A DNA stretch of 59,361 nt from Lachnospiraceae bacterium (GTDB lineage: Bacteria > Bacillota > Clostridia > Lachnospirales > Lachnospiraceae). Made by a program: the position numbers and the translations under genes. The stretch lies in contig WRAQ01000017.1 of NCBI GenBank assembly GCA_009780115.1, forward strand, positions 1 to 59,361, read 5' to 3'. Below the pieces are notes generated by a model, which was given only the letters and a program-made list of their open reading frames with translations, was not told the origin of the DNA and searched no databases. This document shows positions 34,989 to 43,453 of this stretch, piece by piece (the stretch's first letter is position 1; each line of letters starts with the position of its first letter).

Positions 34989-35074
34989 AACGAAGAGATT
35001 TTCTAAGTCGAAAAATATGATTAAGAAATCTAAAGCTTCGTTTGGGAAGAATGTCCATAAATGGTTATTCTTCA
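34988..35074 (+). repeat. Family A composite hairpin element, copy 5 (livG-livF)
   Basis: AAACGAAG (34988-34995) pairs perfectly with CTTCGTTT (35036-35043), with GAGATTTTCT/AGAAATCT inside. The second hairpin GAAGAAT/ATTCTTC (35046-35052 with 35067-35073) follows, then the livF SD GGAAGGAG. Confidence 0.8.
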
Positions 35075-35101
35075 TCGTTTTGGAAGGAGCATAATTAAGT
35101 A

Positions 35102-35812
35102 ATGGCAATGCTGGAAATACATGACCTGGAAGTGTTTTATGGTGTTATCCAGGCGATAAAAGGAATTTCTTTTAAAGTAAACGAAGGTGAAGTTATCGCT
35201 TTAATTGGTGCAAACGGAGCCGGGAAAACGACAATTCTTCATACGATTACCGGTTTGCTTAGCCCCAAAAAAGGCCGGGTCATTTTTAATGGTATTGAAA
35301 TATCCAAGATTAAGAGCCACAAAATCGTGACAATGGGAATGGCTCATGTACCGGAAGGCCGCCGCGTTTTTGCGCAGCTTAGCGTATTGCAAAACTTGAT
35401 GTTAGGTGCTTTTACGCGCAAAGACAAAGCAGAAATCGAAAAGAATTTAAAGAGTATTTATAAGCGTTTCCCCCGTCTTGAAGAGCGGAAAAACCAGATT
35501 GCCGGGACTTTAAGCGGCGGTGAACAGCAAATGCTTGCAATGGGGCGGGCATTGATGTCTCAACCAAATATTATTTTGATGGATGAACCGTCAATGGGGC
35601 TTTCGCCGATATTTGTCAATGAAATTTTCGGAATTATTGAAGAAGTCAGCGCCGGCGGGACGACAGTATTACTTGTTGAACAGAACGCGAAAAAGGCATT
35701 AGCAATTGCCGACCGGGCATATGTTTTAGAAACCGGCAAAATTACGCTTGAGGGTAAAGCAAGTGAACTTTTGGATAATGATGAGATTAAGAAAGCATAT
35801 TTAGGTGAGTAG
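35102..35812 (+). CDS. livF: Branched-chain amino-acid ABC transporter ATPase LivF
   Basis: A 236-aa ABC ATPase of the LivF type. Walker A GANGAGKTTILHTI, GMAHVPEGRRVFAQLSVLQN (family hallmark), signature GTLSGGEQQMLAMGRALM, Walker B IILMDEPSMGLSP and H-loop LLVEQNAK. The start may be 35102 or the next ATG at 35108; GGAAGGAG is 13 or 19 bases upstream, so 35102 is kept. It completes the importer. A family A element lies on each side. Confidence 0.94.
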   Translation: MAMLEIHDLEVFYGVIQAIKGISFKVNEGEVIALIGANGAGKTTILHTITGLLSPKKGRVIFNGIEISKIKSHKIVTMGMAHVPEGRRVFAQLSVLQNLMLGAFTRKDKAEIEKNLKSIYKRFPRLEERKNQIAGTLSGGEQQMLAMGRALMSQPNIILMDEPSMGLSPIFVNEIFGIIEEVSAGGTTVLLVEQNAKKALAIADRAYVLETGKITLEGKASELLDNDEIKKAYLGE

Positions 35813-35905
35813 GATGAAGAGATTTTTTAAGTTTGCGTTTATTGGAATACAAACAAACAAAATCTAAAACTTCATACTGGAAGAATATAGAAACTCCATT
35901 CTTCC
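35813..35905 (+). repeat. Family A composite hairpin element, copy 6 (after livF)
   Basis: GATGAAGAGATTTT (35813-35826) pairs with AAAATCT...ACTTCAT (35859-35875). The inner hairpin GTTTGCGTTT-ATTG-GAATACAAAC (35831-35854) has the ATTG loop. The second hairpin GGAAGAAT/ATTCTTCC (35879-35886 with 35898-35905) follows. Confidence 0.8.
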
Positions 35906-35945
35906 AGATTATTGAGTCATGCTTAAATGTGATAAGAGGGTTAGT

Positions 35946-36578
35946 ATGGACAAAGTTGTAATTACGATTTCAAGGCAATATGGAAGCGGCGGGCGGACAG
36001 TCGGGGAAATGCTGGCAAAAGATTTGGGTATTAAATATTATGACAAAGAAATCTTGAAGCTTGCTTCTGATGACAGCGGAATCAATGAAGGGCTTTTTGA
36101 AAAAGCTGATGAAAAACTTAAAAGTACCCGCTTATTCAAAATCGCGAAAAAAGTTTATAACGGTGAATTAATTTCACCGGAAAGTGACGAGTTTACCTCA
36201 AACGACAATCTGTTTAATTATCAAGCTAAAATCATCAGGAAACTAGCCGAAGAAGAATCCTGTGTAATAATTGGCCGCTGTGCCGACTATATCTTGCGTG
36301 ATTATGACCATGTTTTAAGCGTTTTTGTCCATGCACCGGAAGATTTTTGCATTACCGAAGCGATGAAAAAACTAAGTTTACCCTTAAAAGAAATTGACAA
36401 ATTTATTCACAAAACTGATAAGCGGAAAGCTGATTACTATAGATATTATACCGGGCGGGAATGGACGGATGCCCGGAACTATGATTTAGCGCTTAACTGC
36501 AGCAAGTTAGGTTTTGAGAGTTGTATGGAAGCAATTAAGGCAAATATCAGGGTACGGTTTCCGGGTTTTGAGATGTAA
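35946..36578 (+). CDS. Cytidylate kinase-like family protein
   Basis: A 210-aa P-loop protein of the cytidylate-kinase-like (AAA_33-type) family. The start VVITISRQYGSGGRTVGEML carries a modified P-loop (SRQYGSGG), then YYDKEILKLASDDSGI, SCVIIGRCADYIL, and the late Arg-rich lid region KRKADYYRYYTGREW. True CMP kinase activity is not established for this family. The ATG at 35946 has AGAGGG upstream; a start at 35919 would add residues that lie in the leader. A paralogue lies at 53786-54409. Confidence 0.85.
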   Translation: MDKVVITISRQYGSGGRTVGEMLAKDLGIKYYDKEILKLASDDSGINEGLFEKADEKLKSTRLFKIAKKVYNGELISPESDEFTSNDNLFNYQAKIIRKLAEEESCVIIGRCADYILRDYDHVLSVFVHAPEDFCITEAMKKLSLPLKEIDKFIHKTDKRKADYYRYYTGREWTDARNYDLALNCSKLGFESCMEAIKANIRVRFPGFEM

Positions 36579-36633
36579 TACACAAAAAGAGACTGAACCG
36601 CATGTATTGACCGAATCAGTCAATGAGGATTTA

Positions 36634-37461
36634 ATGAAAAATACATTATATATTACCGACCTTGATGGTACCTTACTTAATTCACAAGCGGAATTATCGG
36701 ATTATACTATTACAAGCTTAAATCATCTAATCGAAAAGGGGATGAATTTTTCAGTTGCGACTGCACGGACAGGCGCAACCGCTTTTAAATTACTTAAAAA
36801 CGTAAACTTAAATCAACCACTTATATTAATGAATGGTGTCCTTATTTATGATATGAAAGAAGAACGCTTTGTTAAAAAGGAAATCCTAAGTGCCGCTGCC
36901 CGGGCGGGGATTAATAAAGCAATTTGTGAAACAGGCCAGACCGGTCTGATGTATGGACTTATTAACGACCAAATGACTACTTACTATCAGCATCTTGAGA
37001 TTAAACCCTTATATGATTTTGTAGAAGAGCGGCGGCAGAAATTCAATAAGAAATTTGTCAAAGCGGAAAACTTCGCTGATGTAGAAACTGAAGTTATCTA
37101 TTTTTGCTTTTTAAATACCCTTGATAATATTAAAATACTATACAATGAAATAAAAAGTATCACGGATATCAGATGTGAGATGTATCAAGATATTTATTCA
37201 AATGACTTATGGTATTTGGAAATTTTCAATACTAATGCTTCAAAATATACCGGAGTTATGTATTTGCGGGAACGATACGGTTATGAACGGGTGATTGGCT
37301 TTGGTGACAACTTAAATGATATCCCATTATTTAAAGCCTGTGATGCTTCTTATGCCGTCAGCAATGCCAAACCGGAAGTAAAGGAAACTGCAACCGCGAT
37401 TATCGGAGCCAATGATGAAGATGGGGTAGTACGGTATTTACAAAATTTACGAGGAGATTGA
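36634..37461 (+). CDS. HAD-family hydrolase, Cof type
   Basis: A 275-aa HAD hydrolase with a type IIB cap, as in Cof/YidA phosphatases. Motif I is YITDLDGTLLNS, SVATARTGATA holds the motif II Thr/Ser region, and motif IV is IGFGDNLNDIPLFKACDASYAVSNA. The substrate is likely a sugar phosphate or similar, but is not known. The start is ATG 36634 with TGAGGA 5 bases upstream. Its TGA stop overlaps the nitroreductase leader (SD GAGGAG at 37451-37456). Confidence 0.87.
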   Translation: MKNTLYITDLDGTLLNSQAELSDYTITSLNHLIEKGMNFSVATARTGATAFKLLKNVNLNQPLILMNGVLIYDMKEERFVKKEILSAAARAGINKAICETGQTGLMYGLINDQMTTYYQHLEIKPLYDFVEERRQKFNKKFVKAENFADVETEVIYFCFLNTLDNIKILYNEIKSITDIRCEMYQDIYSNDLWYLEIFNTNASKYTGVMYLRERYGYERVIGFGDNLNDIPLFKACDASYAVSNAKPEVKETATAIIGANDEDGVVRYLQNLRGD

Positions 37462-37463
37462 AT

Positions 37464-38015
37464 ATGAACCAAAACTTTGAACTTTTTGCAAAGCGTTATT
37501 CATGCCGTAATTTCACCGGCGAGTTGCCGGTTAAGGAAAAACTTGAAGCAATTGCCCTGGCCGGGGTAATGTCACCAAGTGCGATGAATAAGCAACCTTG
37601 GTTGGTTAATGTCATTACCGATAAAGTTTTGCTTGATGAAATGGATGCGGCGACAATGAAGCTCTTATCCGAAATGGAAGACAAGTCGATGTATGAAAGG
37701 TTGATGAACCGGGGCGGGACGATTTTTTATAATGCCCCATGTATGTATTTAATTCTAAAACAGCCGGGTACAGACCTTGATTGCGGTATCATCACCGAAA
37801 ATATCACTTTAGCCGCAACCGCGTTAGGGCTTGCCGGCGTGATTTGCGGGATGGCTAATTTTGCTTTTGACAGTGAAAAAATTAAAGGTAATGACTTTCA
37901 GAAACGAGCCGGATTTGTTGATGGTTATGAGTTTGGAATGACGGTATTAGTTGGATTTCCGCAAGAACCAGGCACAGCGCATGAACCGGATAGGGCGAAG
38001 ATAAGGTTTATTTAA
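37464..38015 (+). CDS. Nitroreductase family protein (second copy)
   Basis: A 183-aa FMN-dependent nitroreductase. Motifs: FAKRYSCRNFTGE with the RxSxRxF pattern, AGVMSPSAMNKQPWLVNVIT, DCGIITENITLAATALGLAGVICGMA, and VLVGFPQEPGTAHEPDRAKI near the end. Substrate unknown. The ATG at 37464 has GAGGAG 7 bases upstream. It is only distantly similar to the copy at 2316. The gene is convergent with lexA, with a family B element between. Confidence 0.88.
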   Translation: MNQNFELFAKRYSCRNFTGELPVKEKLEAIALAGVMSPSAMNKQPWLVNVITDKVLLDEMDAATMKLLSEMEDKSMYERLMNRGGTIFYNAPCMYLILKQPGTDLDCGIITENITLAATALGLAGVICGMANFAFDSEKIKGNDFQKRAGFVDGYEFGMTVLVGFPQEPGTAHEPDRAKIRFI

Positions 38016-38023
38016 TTCATTAA

Positions 38024-38152
38024 TGGATATTTCTGTACTTCGCCGCAGTTGACACTCTGCTCGCTGAAAACATAGCGGTACTATAGTTTCCAAAAACGAA
38101 ACCAAGTGCCGGCGTTTTAAAGCGCATTGCTTGCGAAGTCAGAAATATCCAT
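38024..38152 (-). repeat. Family B long-hairpin element, copy 2 (inverted)
   Basis: Read on the minus strand it matches copy 1: GGATATTTCTGACTTCGCAA at its start and GCGGCGAAGTACAGAAATAT at its end, with the GGTTTC-gtttt-GGAAAC apex. The outer arms differ from copy 1 but still pair with each other. It separates the convergent nitroreductase and lexA genes. Confidence 0.85.
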
Positions 38153-38163
38153 ATATGAAAGTG

Positions 38164-38781
38164 TTATCTAAACAATCGCATTACCCCGAAGACTTTGCCA
38201 AGTACCTGACAATCATCAACGATAATTGGTTCCATATCATCATTTTCCGGCTGGAGGCGAATCCGGCCGTTTTCTTTAAAGAAAGTCTTAACGGTAGCAG
38301 AATCATCAATAAGGGCGACAGCCATCTCACCATTACGAACTGAATTGCAGGAATTAACGAAAACCTGGTCGCCATCAAAAATACCGGCATTAATCATCGA
38401 ATCACCTTTAACTTTTAAGACGAAAGATTCGCCTGCGGGTACAACTTCGGCAGGAATCGGAAAATAGCTTTCGATATTTTCTTCGGCAAAAATCGGCTGC
38501 CCGGCAGCAACATTTCCGATGACCGGCAGACTGACCATTTCTGTGCGAATCATATGGAAACTATCATCACAAATCTCTATCGCCCGCGGTTTAGTCGGGT
38601 CACGGCGGATATAACCATTCTTTTCTAAAGTCTCAAGATGTGAATGAACCGACGAGGTTGATTTAAGTTTCACCGCTTCACAAATATCACGTACCGAAGG
38701 GGGAAAACCCCGCTTCAAAATTTGGTCTTTTATATAATCTAAAATTTCTTGTTGTTTGGCGGATATTTTACCGTAGCTCAT
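38164..38781 (-). CDS. lexA: SOS repressor LexA
   Basis: A 205-aa LexA. The N-terminal winged helix (SAKQQEILDYIKDQILKRGF, SPPSVRDI-type helix: FPPSVRDICEAVKLKSTSSV) binds SOS boxes. The self-cleavage site is Ala93-Gly94 in NVAAGQPIF, with catalytic Ser128 in KGDSMINAG and Lys165 in SATVKTF. RecA-driven cleavage relieves repression after DNA damage. It faces a YneA-like gene; the shared region carries several LexA boxes and a promoter for lexA itself, so autoregulation is clear from the sequence. GGAG SD. Confidence 0.94.
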   Translation of the reverse strand: MSYGKISAKQQEILDYIKDQILKRGFPPSVRDICEAVKLKSTSSVHSHLETLEKNGYIRRDPTKPRAIEICDDSFHMIRTEMVSLPVIGNVAAGQPIFAEENIESYFPIPAEVVPAGESFVLKVKGDSMINAGIFDGDQVFVNSCNSVRNGEMAVALIDDSATVKTFFKENGRIRLQPENDDMEPIIVDDCQVLGKVFGVMRLFR

Positions 38782-38814
38782 AGTATTCTCCTTTCTTCAA
38801 ACCCGGTTTTCTCA

Positions 38815-38843
38815 ATTGTATCACACTTATCTCAAAAAAGCAA
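38815..38843 (-). promoter_or_regulatory. lexA promoter
   Basis: On the minus strand: TTGCTT (38843-38838), 17-base spacer, TACAAT (38820-38815) with a TG extension. A LexA box (38842-38853) touches the -35. Confidence 0.7.
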
Positions 38844-38946
38844 ACGTATATTCCAAAAATATGTTCGATTTTTTGCATTTTTTACTTGACAAAAGAATAT
38901 ACGTTCGATTATAATTAAAAAGAACACTCGTTCGCAACATACGTTC
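38842..38946. promoter_or_regulatory. LexA box cluster (SOS operators)
   Basis: Matches to GAAC-N4-GTTC: GAATATACGTTT (38842-38853, minus strand), GAATATACGTTC (38895-38906), a perfect GAACACTCGTTC (38922-38933) and CAACATACGTTC (38935-38946). A half-site GTTC is at 38863-38866. They cover the lexA -35, the yneA-type promoter spacer and its transcription start. Confidence 0.85.
38886..38915 (+). promoter_or_regulatory. Promoter of the YneA-like gene
   Basis: TTGACA (38886-38891), 18-base spacer, TATAAT (38910-38915). A LexA box lies in the spacer and another at the expected start (about 38922). Confidence 0.78.
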
Positions 38947-38964
38947 TGGGGCAAGGAGGTTATT

Positions 38965-39345
38965 ATGAACAACATCGCATTATATGAAAGTGACCAACGG
39001 AGACTGCGTAACAAAAGGAAAAGACAGCGCCAATTACAAAAGAATGTCACCCTTTTTTTTACTACAATCGTCCTTGTTTTGTTTTTCTCGATAACCTGCG
39101 GCCGGATATTCGCCCATGCCGGGACTCAAGATCGGGAGCAATTCTTCAAATATTATACAAGCATTGAGGTGAAATACGGCGAAACTTTATGGTCAATTGC
39201 CGAGCAATATATGAACGGCCATTATCCTGATATCAAATCCTACATCAAAGAAGTGCAGAAGATTAACCACCTTGCCGATGAAAGCATCCGGGCAGGCCAG
39301 TATATTATTATTCCCTACTTCACCAACGAATTTGTCGGCGGCTGA
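38965..39345 (+). CDS. yneA: YneA-like SOS cell-division inhibitor (TM plus LysM)
   Basis: A 126-aa protein: a basic cytoplasmic N-terminus (RRLRNKRKRQRQLQKN), one membrane segment (about 29-47, TLFFTTIVLVLFFSIT), then a LysM domain (about 65-118, VKYGETLWSIAEQY... and AGQYIIIPYF). This is the architecture of B. subtilis YneA, which delays division during SOS and also lies divergent from lexA. Multiple LexA boxes cover its promoter, so induction by DNA damage is expected. SD AAGGAGG. The name is by architecture and position, not by close sequence match. Confidence 0.87.
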   Translation: MNNIALYESDQRRLRNKRKRQRQLQKNVTLFFTTIVLVLFFSITCGRIFAHAGTQDREQFFKYYTSIEVKYGETLWSIAEQYMNGHYPDIKSYIKEVQKINHLADESIRAGQYIIIPYFTNEFVGG

Positions 39346-39710
39346 CGATTTGTTGCTATTCACAGCCAATTTATTAAATAAGCAAGGAAGGCAAAAATAA
39401 CTTGAGTTGCATTAGGCCGCCTTTTTCCCAAAAGAAAGTTTTTATTTTATACCGATTAGGCCGTAGCAACGAATAGTATTTATTGCCTGACTGCTTAAAC
39501 AATATTAGCCGTGAATAGTAACGACGATTCCTAATATTAACATTAATCTTTAGTTTCATGTTTCCATCACAACAATTTCCTGATACAATTACAATTAGCA
39601 ATCTTAAGAAAATATTAAAAAATTTCCACCTTTTCTTTTAAAGTATTTATGTTTTAATGAGAAAAAGCGGATTTACGTACTTCATATGCAAATGGCGCAG
39701 GAGGTCTGAA
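39346..39710. other. Intergenic region with TTAGGCCG repeats and long-range inverted repeats
   Basis: No gene is seen in 365 bases. GTTGCTATTCAC (about 39352) is complementary to GTGAATAGTAAC (about 39510), and AATATTAG/CTAATATT brackets the second copy. TTAGGCCG occurs at 39412 and 39456; the first is followed by CCTTTTTCCCAAAAGAAA, nearly repeated at 29862-29888. An AT-rich stretch near 39600-39660 should contain the promoter of the response-regulator gene. Confidence 0.5.
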
Positions 39711-40403
39711 ATGATGAATATTTTAGTCTGTGATGATGATAAAGAAATAGTTGATGCGATTGAAATTTATTTAAAGCAAGAAGGTTATCATATTATCAAA
39801 GCTTATGACGGGCTCGAGGCAATCAAAGCCCTTAAGGAAAATGATATCAAACTGCTTATTATCGATATTATGATGCCCCGGCTTGACGGGATTAATGCAA
39901 CCTTGAAAATCCGTGAATATTCAAGTATACCAATCATCATTCTATCGGCGAAATCAGAAGATACTGACAAAATATTAGGGTTGAATATTGGTGCTGATGA
40001 TTATGTAACCAAACCTTTCAACCCGTTGGAACTTGTAGCCCGGGTCAAGTCAAATTTGCGCCGTTATACCAGCCTTGAGAATTTGAATATTGACAATAAT
40101 TCTACTTTTACTGCCGGCGGCCTTTTAATTAATGATGAGACGAAAGAAGTAACAATTGATGGGGAAGCTGTCCAGTTGACACCAATTGAGTACAATATTT
40201 TACTTTTGTTAGTCAGAAACCAAGGTAAAGTATTCTCAATAAATCAAATATATGAAAGTGTCTGGAATGAAGAAGCAATCGGGGCTGACAATACAGTTGC
40301 GGTCCATATCCGCCATATCCGCGAGAAAATTGAAATTAACCCTAAGGAACCCCGTTATTTGAAAGTAGTTTGGGGAGTTGGATATAAGTGTGAGAAGCTC
40401 TAA
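39711..40403 (+). CDS. OmpR-family response regulator
   Basis: A 230-aa regulator with an N-terminal receiver and a C-terminal winged helix. The acidic pocket is LVCDDDKEIV, the phosphorylation site is Asp52 in LIIDIMMPRLDG, and the conserved Lys is in YVTKPFNPLEL. The DNA-binding part has LTPIEYNILLLLVRNQGKVFS and the YLKVVWGVGYK ending. Start at ATG 39711 or 39714, after AGGAGGT. The sensor kinase follows 11 bases later, so it is the partner of that kinase. The regulated genes are not known. Confidence 0.92.
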   Translation: MMNILVCDDDKEIVDAIEIYLKQEGYHIIKAYDGLEAIKALKENDIKLLIIDIMMPRLDGINATLKIREYSSIPIIILSAKSEDTDKILGLNIGADDYVTKPFNPLELVARVKSNLRRYTSLENLNIDNNSTFTAGGLLINDETKEVTIDGEAVQLTPIEYNILLLLVRNQGKVFSINQIYESVWNEEAIGADNTVAVHIRHIREKIEINPKEPRYLKVVWGVGYKCEKL

Positions 40404-40414
40404 TGAGGTGAATA

Positions 40415-43294
40415 ATGGATAATAACCATATGAACGATAATCAAAACGAAGAAAATTTACCGGAAAATACCGAGGAAAAGCTAGAAAAACCAGAAAAAAG
40501 AAAAAAGAAATCAGGGCTTTGGTTTTTCCATAGTCTGCAACACATATTTTTGGTTGCCGGTGCGGTTTTTCTTGCTTATGTTTTTATCAGTTCAATCGTT
40601 TTTGTTGAAACCGGCTATGGTGTTTATCAACGTCATTTTCTATTAGACAATTTATCCGATGATGTATATGAAGAGTCATCACTGTTTACTTCGTCACTTT
40701 CACAAAGAATCACTGATATCATTATTTTTGGGGCAATTCAAAGCCAATTAGAAACCAATGGCCAGTTAGACAGCCAGAAAATTATTGATGTTACCGCCTA
40801 TGCTAACCGGTTTCGCGGGGTACCCGACCAATATGTTACCGCCTTTTATCATTTAGGTGATTTGATAAAATGGTCACAGAATGGATTTATTTATCAACGT
40901 CAGTACAAAAACGCAGCACAATTGGAAGAATTTTTTGCGCCCGAGAACGTGATTTTTAATGCCCGGCCGGTTGCATATGGAGAAACGGTAGTACATGAAG
41001 ACGAAAATGGATTCGCTTTGGTTGAGTTTACCGATGTCTTTATATATGATAATGAAGCCGAAAGATATAGAGTCGTAGAAACTATTGAATTGGAATCGAA
41101 TCGCCGGTTAAGGGAATATTTGAACCGCACCAGAGCTATCGATTATGACGAATTTCTTAAGTATGGTATTTTCATCAGTGATATTTTTATTGATGCTGAA
41201 ACAGGTGAAGAATTTGCCATTATGACTAATGGCAGACATATGTTATTGGGTGATTTGATAAGCGAGCTTGAATATCAAAAACGGCTTGAAGAAGACCGGT
41301 TAAACCGTTCCCACATGTATGAAATTCTGGATAACCTTTATCAGACCATTGAAGGAAAAAACGTTGAAGACTATGTCGCGGATTATTCTTCGTACAAGGT
41401 ATTATGCCGCGATATTGAAAGGGCGGCGACCGATTTGAGTTTTAACCTTGGTCAATATGAAAGGTATAAGGGTATTGTACATGACAGTAATGTTAGCTAT
41501 GCAATTTATACAACCATAAATGGAGTACCGGCGGTTTACTCCAATTATGATGTTGGAATTGATTTGTCATCACCGATTGCCTTAGAAAAGATCGATGAAG
41601 ACTTTAACCGGAGAATGGATTATTTTGGTAAGTATATCAAATATAATTCCGACAGCATGAATTTTGTCACTAATACCTATATTAATGACTCATTTATCCG
41701 CTCGGAACTGCAAAGGTTTTCTTACGCTTACCCGGAACATACTCAAATTTGGATAAGCATTGATACAAGATTCCCGGAATATGATATTTTTTCGCAAGGA
41801 TACCGGGGCTTCCAAAGGTTTTTCCCCTATTATATTTATTTTCTCATTGCAGCCGGAATATGCTTTATCATGTTTTTCATTCTCCTAATCTTTTTAACCA
41901 AACATACCGGCCGGATAGTTGGTGAAGATGGAGTCTATACCAGGCTTAGGGGCTTTGACCGCATCTATACCGAAATATGGCTTGCTTTATCGTTTATCTC
42001 ATTGTTTTTTATCCTTCATATATCATTATATTATGTCAATTACAGCAATAGAAACAGATGGCTTGCATTTAGTTATGGCGAAGATGCCCTGATTCTCTTT
42101 GTAGTCGGGGGATATATATACTTATGCAGCCTGCTATTTTCATTATTTTATTATAGCCTTGTCAGAAGAATTAAAGCGAAGAGCTTATTCGCCGATAGTA
42201 TTCTGAAAAAATTTCTGGGTTATTTCAAAAAAGGTTTCAAAGCTGTCTTGAAATTTATGCTTTATACTTATGATAATTCCAATCTCTTATTCAGGTTTAT
42301 GTTACCTGTCCTAGGCGTAGTAGTTTTTCACATCTTAATGCTGTTTATTATTGATAATATCCGCGGCAGTTTTATTAAATTTACCTTTTGCTTGTTTATT
42401 ATCATCGTTGACATCGTAATTGGTACAGTAATATTTATCTCCGCAAAAGCCCGGGAAAATATCGTGGCGGGAATTAATAAGATTAGCAGTGGGGATTTAA
42501 ATCATAAAGTTGAAGAAAAACATTTACATGGTGACAATCTTGTGCTGGCAAAAGCGGTTAACAGTATCGGCGAAAGTATTAGTACCGCGGTTGATATAAG
42601 TATGCGGGATGAGCGGATGAAAGCGGATTTGATTACCAATGTTTCACATGATATTAAGACCCCGCTAACCTCAATTATTAACTATATTGATTTGATAAAA
42701 AGAGAAGATATTACTGATGAAACGATTAAAAACTATGTTAATATCCTTGATTCCAAATCACAGCGGCTTAAGCAATTAACTGATGATTTAGTTGAGGCTT
42801 CGAAGATTTCTTCCGGAAATATTGAATTTATCATTGAAAAAATTAATTTGACGGAACTTGTCAATCAGACAATCGGTGAATTTGAAGACCGGTTTAACCA
42901 ACGTAGTTTACAGATTAAATTAAAATCAGGTGAGGACAATTTGCAAATCGAAGCCGACTCCCGGCGGATTTGGCGGGTAATGGAAAACCTATTTACTAAT
43001 ATCTACAAATATGCTATGCCAAATACAAGGGTATATATTGAGATAACCCCGAAAAACTCCGGGCAAATAGCACTCTCAATCAAAAACATCTCCGAACAGC
43101 CGTTGAATTTTAATGCTGATGAATTAACCGAGCGGTTTATCCGCGGTGATGTTTCACGTAGTACTGAAGGGAGCGGTTTAGGTCTTTCAATTGCCAAAAG
43201 CCTGACTGAAGCCCAAAATGGCCGGTTTGAAATCCAAATGGATGGTGATTTGTTTAAGGTGATATTAACTTTCCCTTTGCTTGAGAATGTGTAG
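40415..43294 (+). CDS. Multi-span sensor histidine kinase
   Basis: A 959-aa kinase. An acidic, Lys-rich N-terminal tail (1-32) precedes TM1 (about 43-64). A large outer region (about 65-470) follows with no recognised domain, then five more membrane segments (about 470-495, 517-545, 552-580, 628-650, 655-678). A linker leads to HisKA with phospho-His745 in NVSHDIKTPLTS, then the ATPase core with NLFTNIYKYAMPN (N box) and EGSGLGLSIAKS (G2 box). SD GAGGTG. It forms a VanS-like two-component system with the regulator just upstream. The six-segment layout and large sensor part are unusual. Confidence 0.9.
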   Translation: MDNNHMNDNQNEENLPENTEEKLEKPEKRKKKSGLWFFHSLQHIFLVAGAVFLAYVFISSIVFVETGYGVYQRHFLLDNLSDDVYEESSLFTSSLSQRITDIIIFGAIQSQLETNGQLDSQKIIDVTAYANRFRGVPDQYVTAFYHLGDLIKWSQNGFIYQRQYKNAAQLEEFFAPENVIFNARPVAYGETVVHEDENGFALVEFTDVFIYDNEAERYRVVETIELESNRRLREYLNRTRAIDYDEFLKYGIFISDIFIDAETGEEFAIMTNGRHMLLGDLISELEYQKRLEEDRLNRSHMYEILDNLYQTIEGKNVEDYVADYSSYKVLCRDIERAATDLSFNLGQYERYKGIVHDSNVSYAIYTTINGVPAVYSNYDVGIDLSSPIALEKIDEDFNRRMDYFGKYIKYNSDSMNFVTNTYINDSFIRSELQRFSYAYPEHTQIWISIDTRFPEYDIFSQGYRGFQRFFPYYIYFLIAAGICFIMFFILLIFLTKHTGRIVGEDGVYTRLRGFDRIYTEIWLALSFISLFFILHISLYYVNYSNRNRWLAFSYGEDALILFVVGGYIYLCSLLFSLFYYSLVRRIKAKSLFADSILKKFLGYFKKGFKAVLKFMLYTYDNSNLLFRFMLPVLGVVVFHILMLFIIDNIRGSFIKFTFCLFIIIVDIVIGTVIFISAKARENIVAGINKISSGDLNHKVEEKHLHGDNLVLAKAVNSIGESISTAVDISMRDERMKADLITNVSHDIKTPLTSIINYIDLIKREDITDETIKNYVNILDSKSQRLKQLTDDLVEASKISSGNIEFIIEKINLTELVNQTIGEFEDRFNQRSLQIKLKSGEDNLQIEADSRRIWRVMENLFTNIYKYAMPNTRVYIEITPKNSGQIALSIKNISEQPLNFNADELTERFIRGDVSRSTEGSGLGLSIAKSLTEAQNGRFEIQMDGDLFKVILTFPLLENV

Positions 43295-43296
43295 GG

Positions 43297-43439
43297 TCGT
43301 GAGTGACATTCTGACTTCGCAAGCAGACCGTTGGAAAACGTCGGCACTAGGCAGCGTTTTATGATGCCTTAGTGTCCGCTACGTTTTACATCGAGCGAGA
43401 GCGTGTCCTGCGGCCGAAGTACAGAGATGTCACACGCGG
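43297..43439 (+). repeat. Family B long-hairpin element, copy 3
   Basis: TCGTGAGTGACATTCTG at its start pairs with CAGAGATGTCACACGCGG at its end. Outer boxes CGTGAGT and ACACGCG are shared with copy 1, while the middle of each arm differs in matched fashion. Inner GGAAAACGTCGGCACTAGG and CGCTACGTTTTACATCGAGC match copy 1. It separates the convergent kinase and recombinase genes. Confidence 0.85.
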
Positions 43440-43453
43440 ATATACATATTTTT

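Noticed and set aside
35946-36634. HAD gene starting at 36514 inside the kinase-like gene
   Set aside because: The ATG at 36634 has an SD and begins directly before the conserved first strand; the longer start overlaps the upstream gene by 65 bases without reason.
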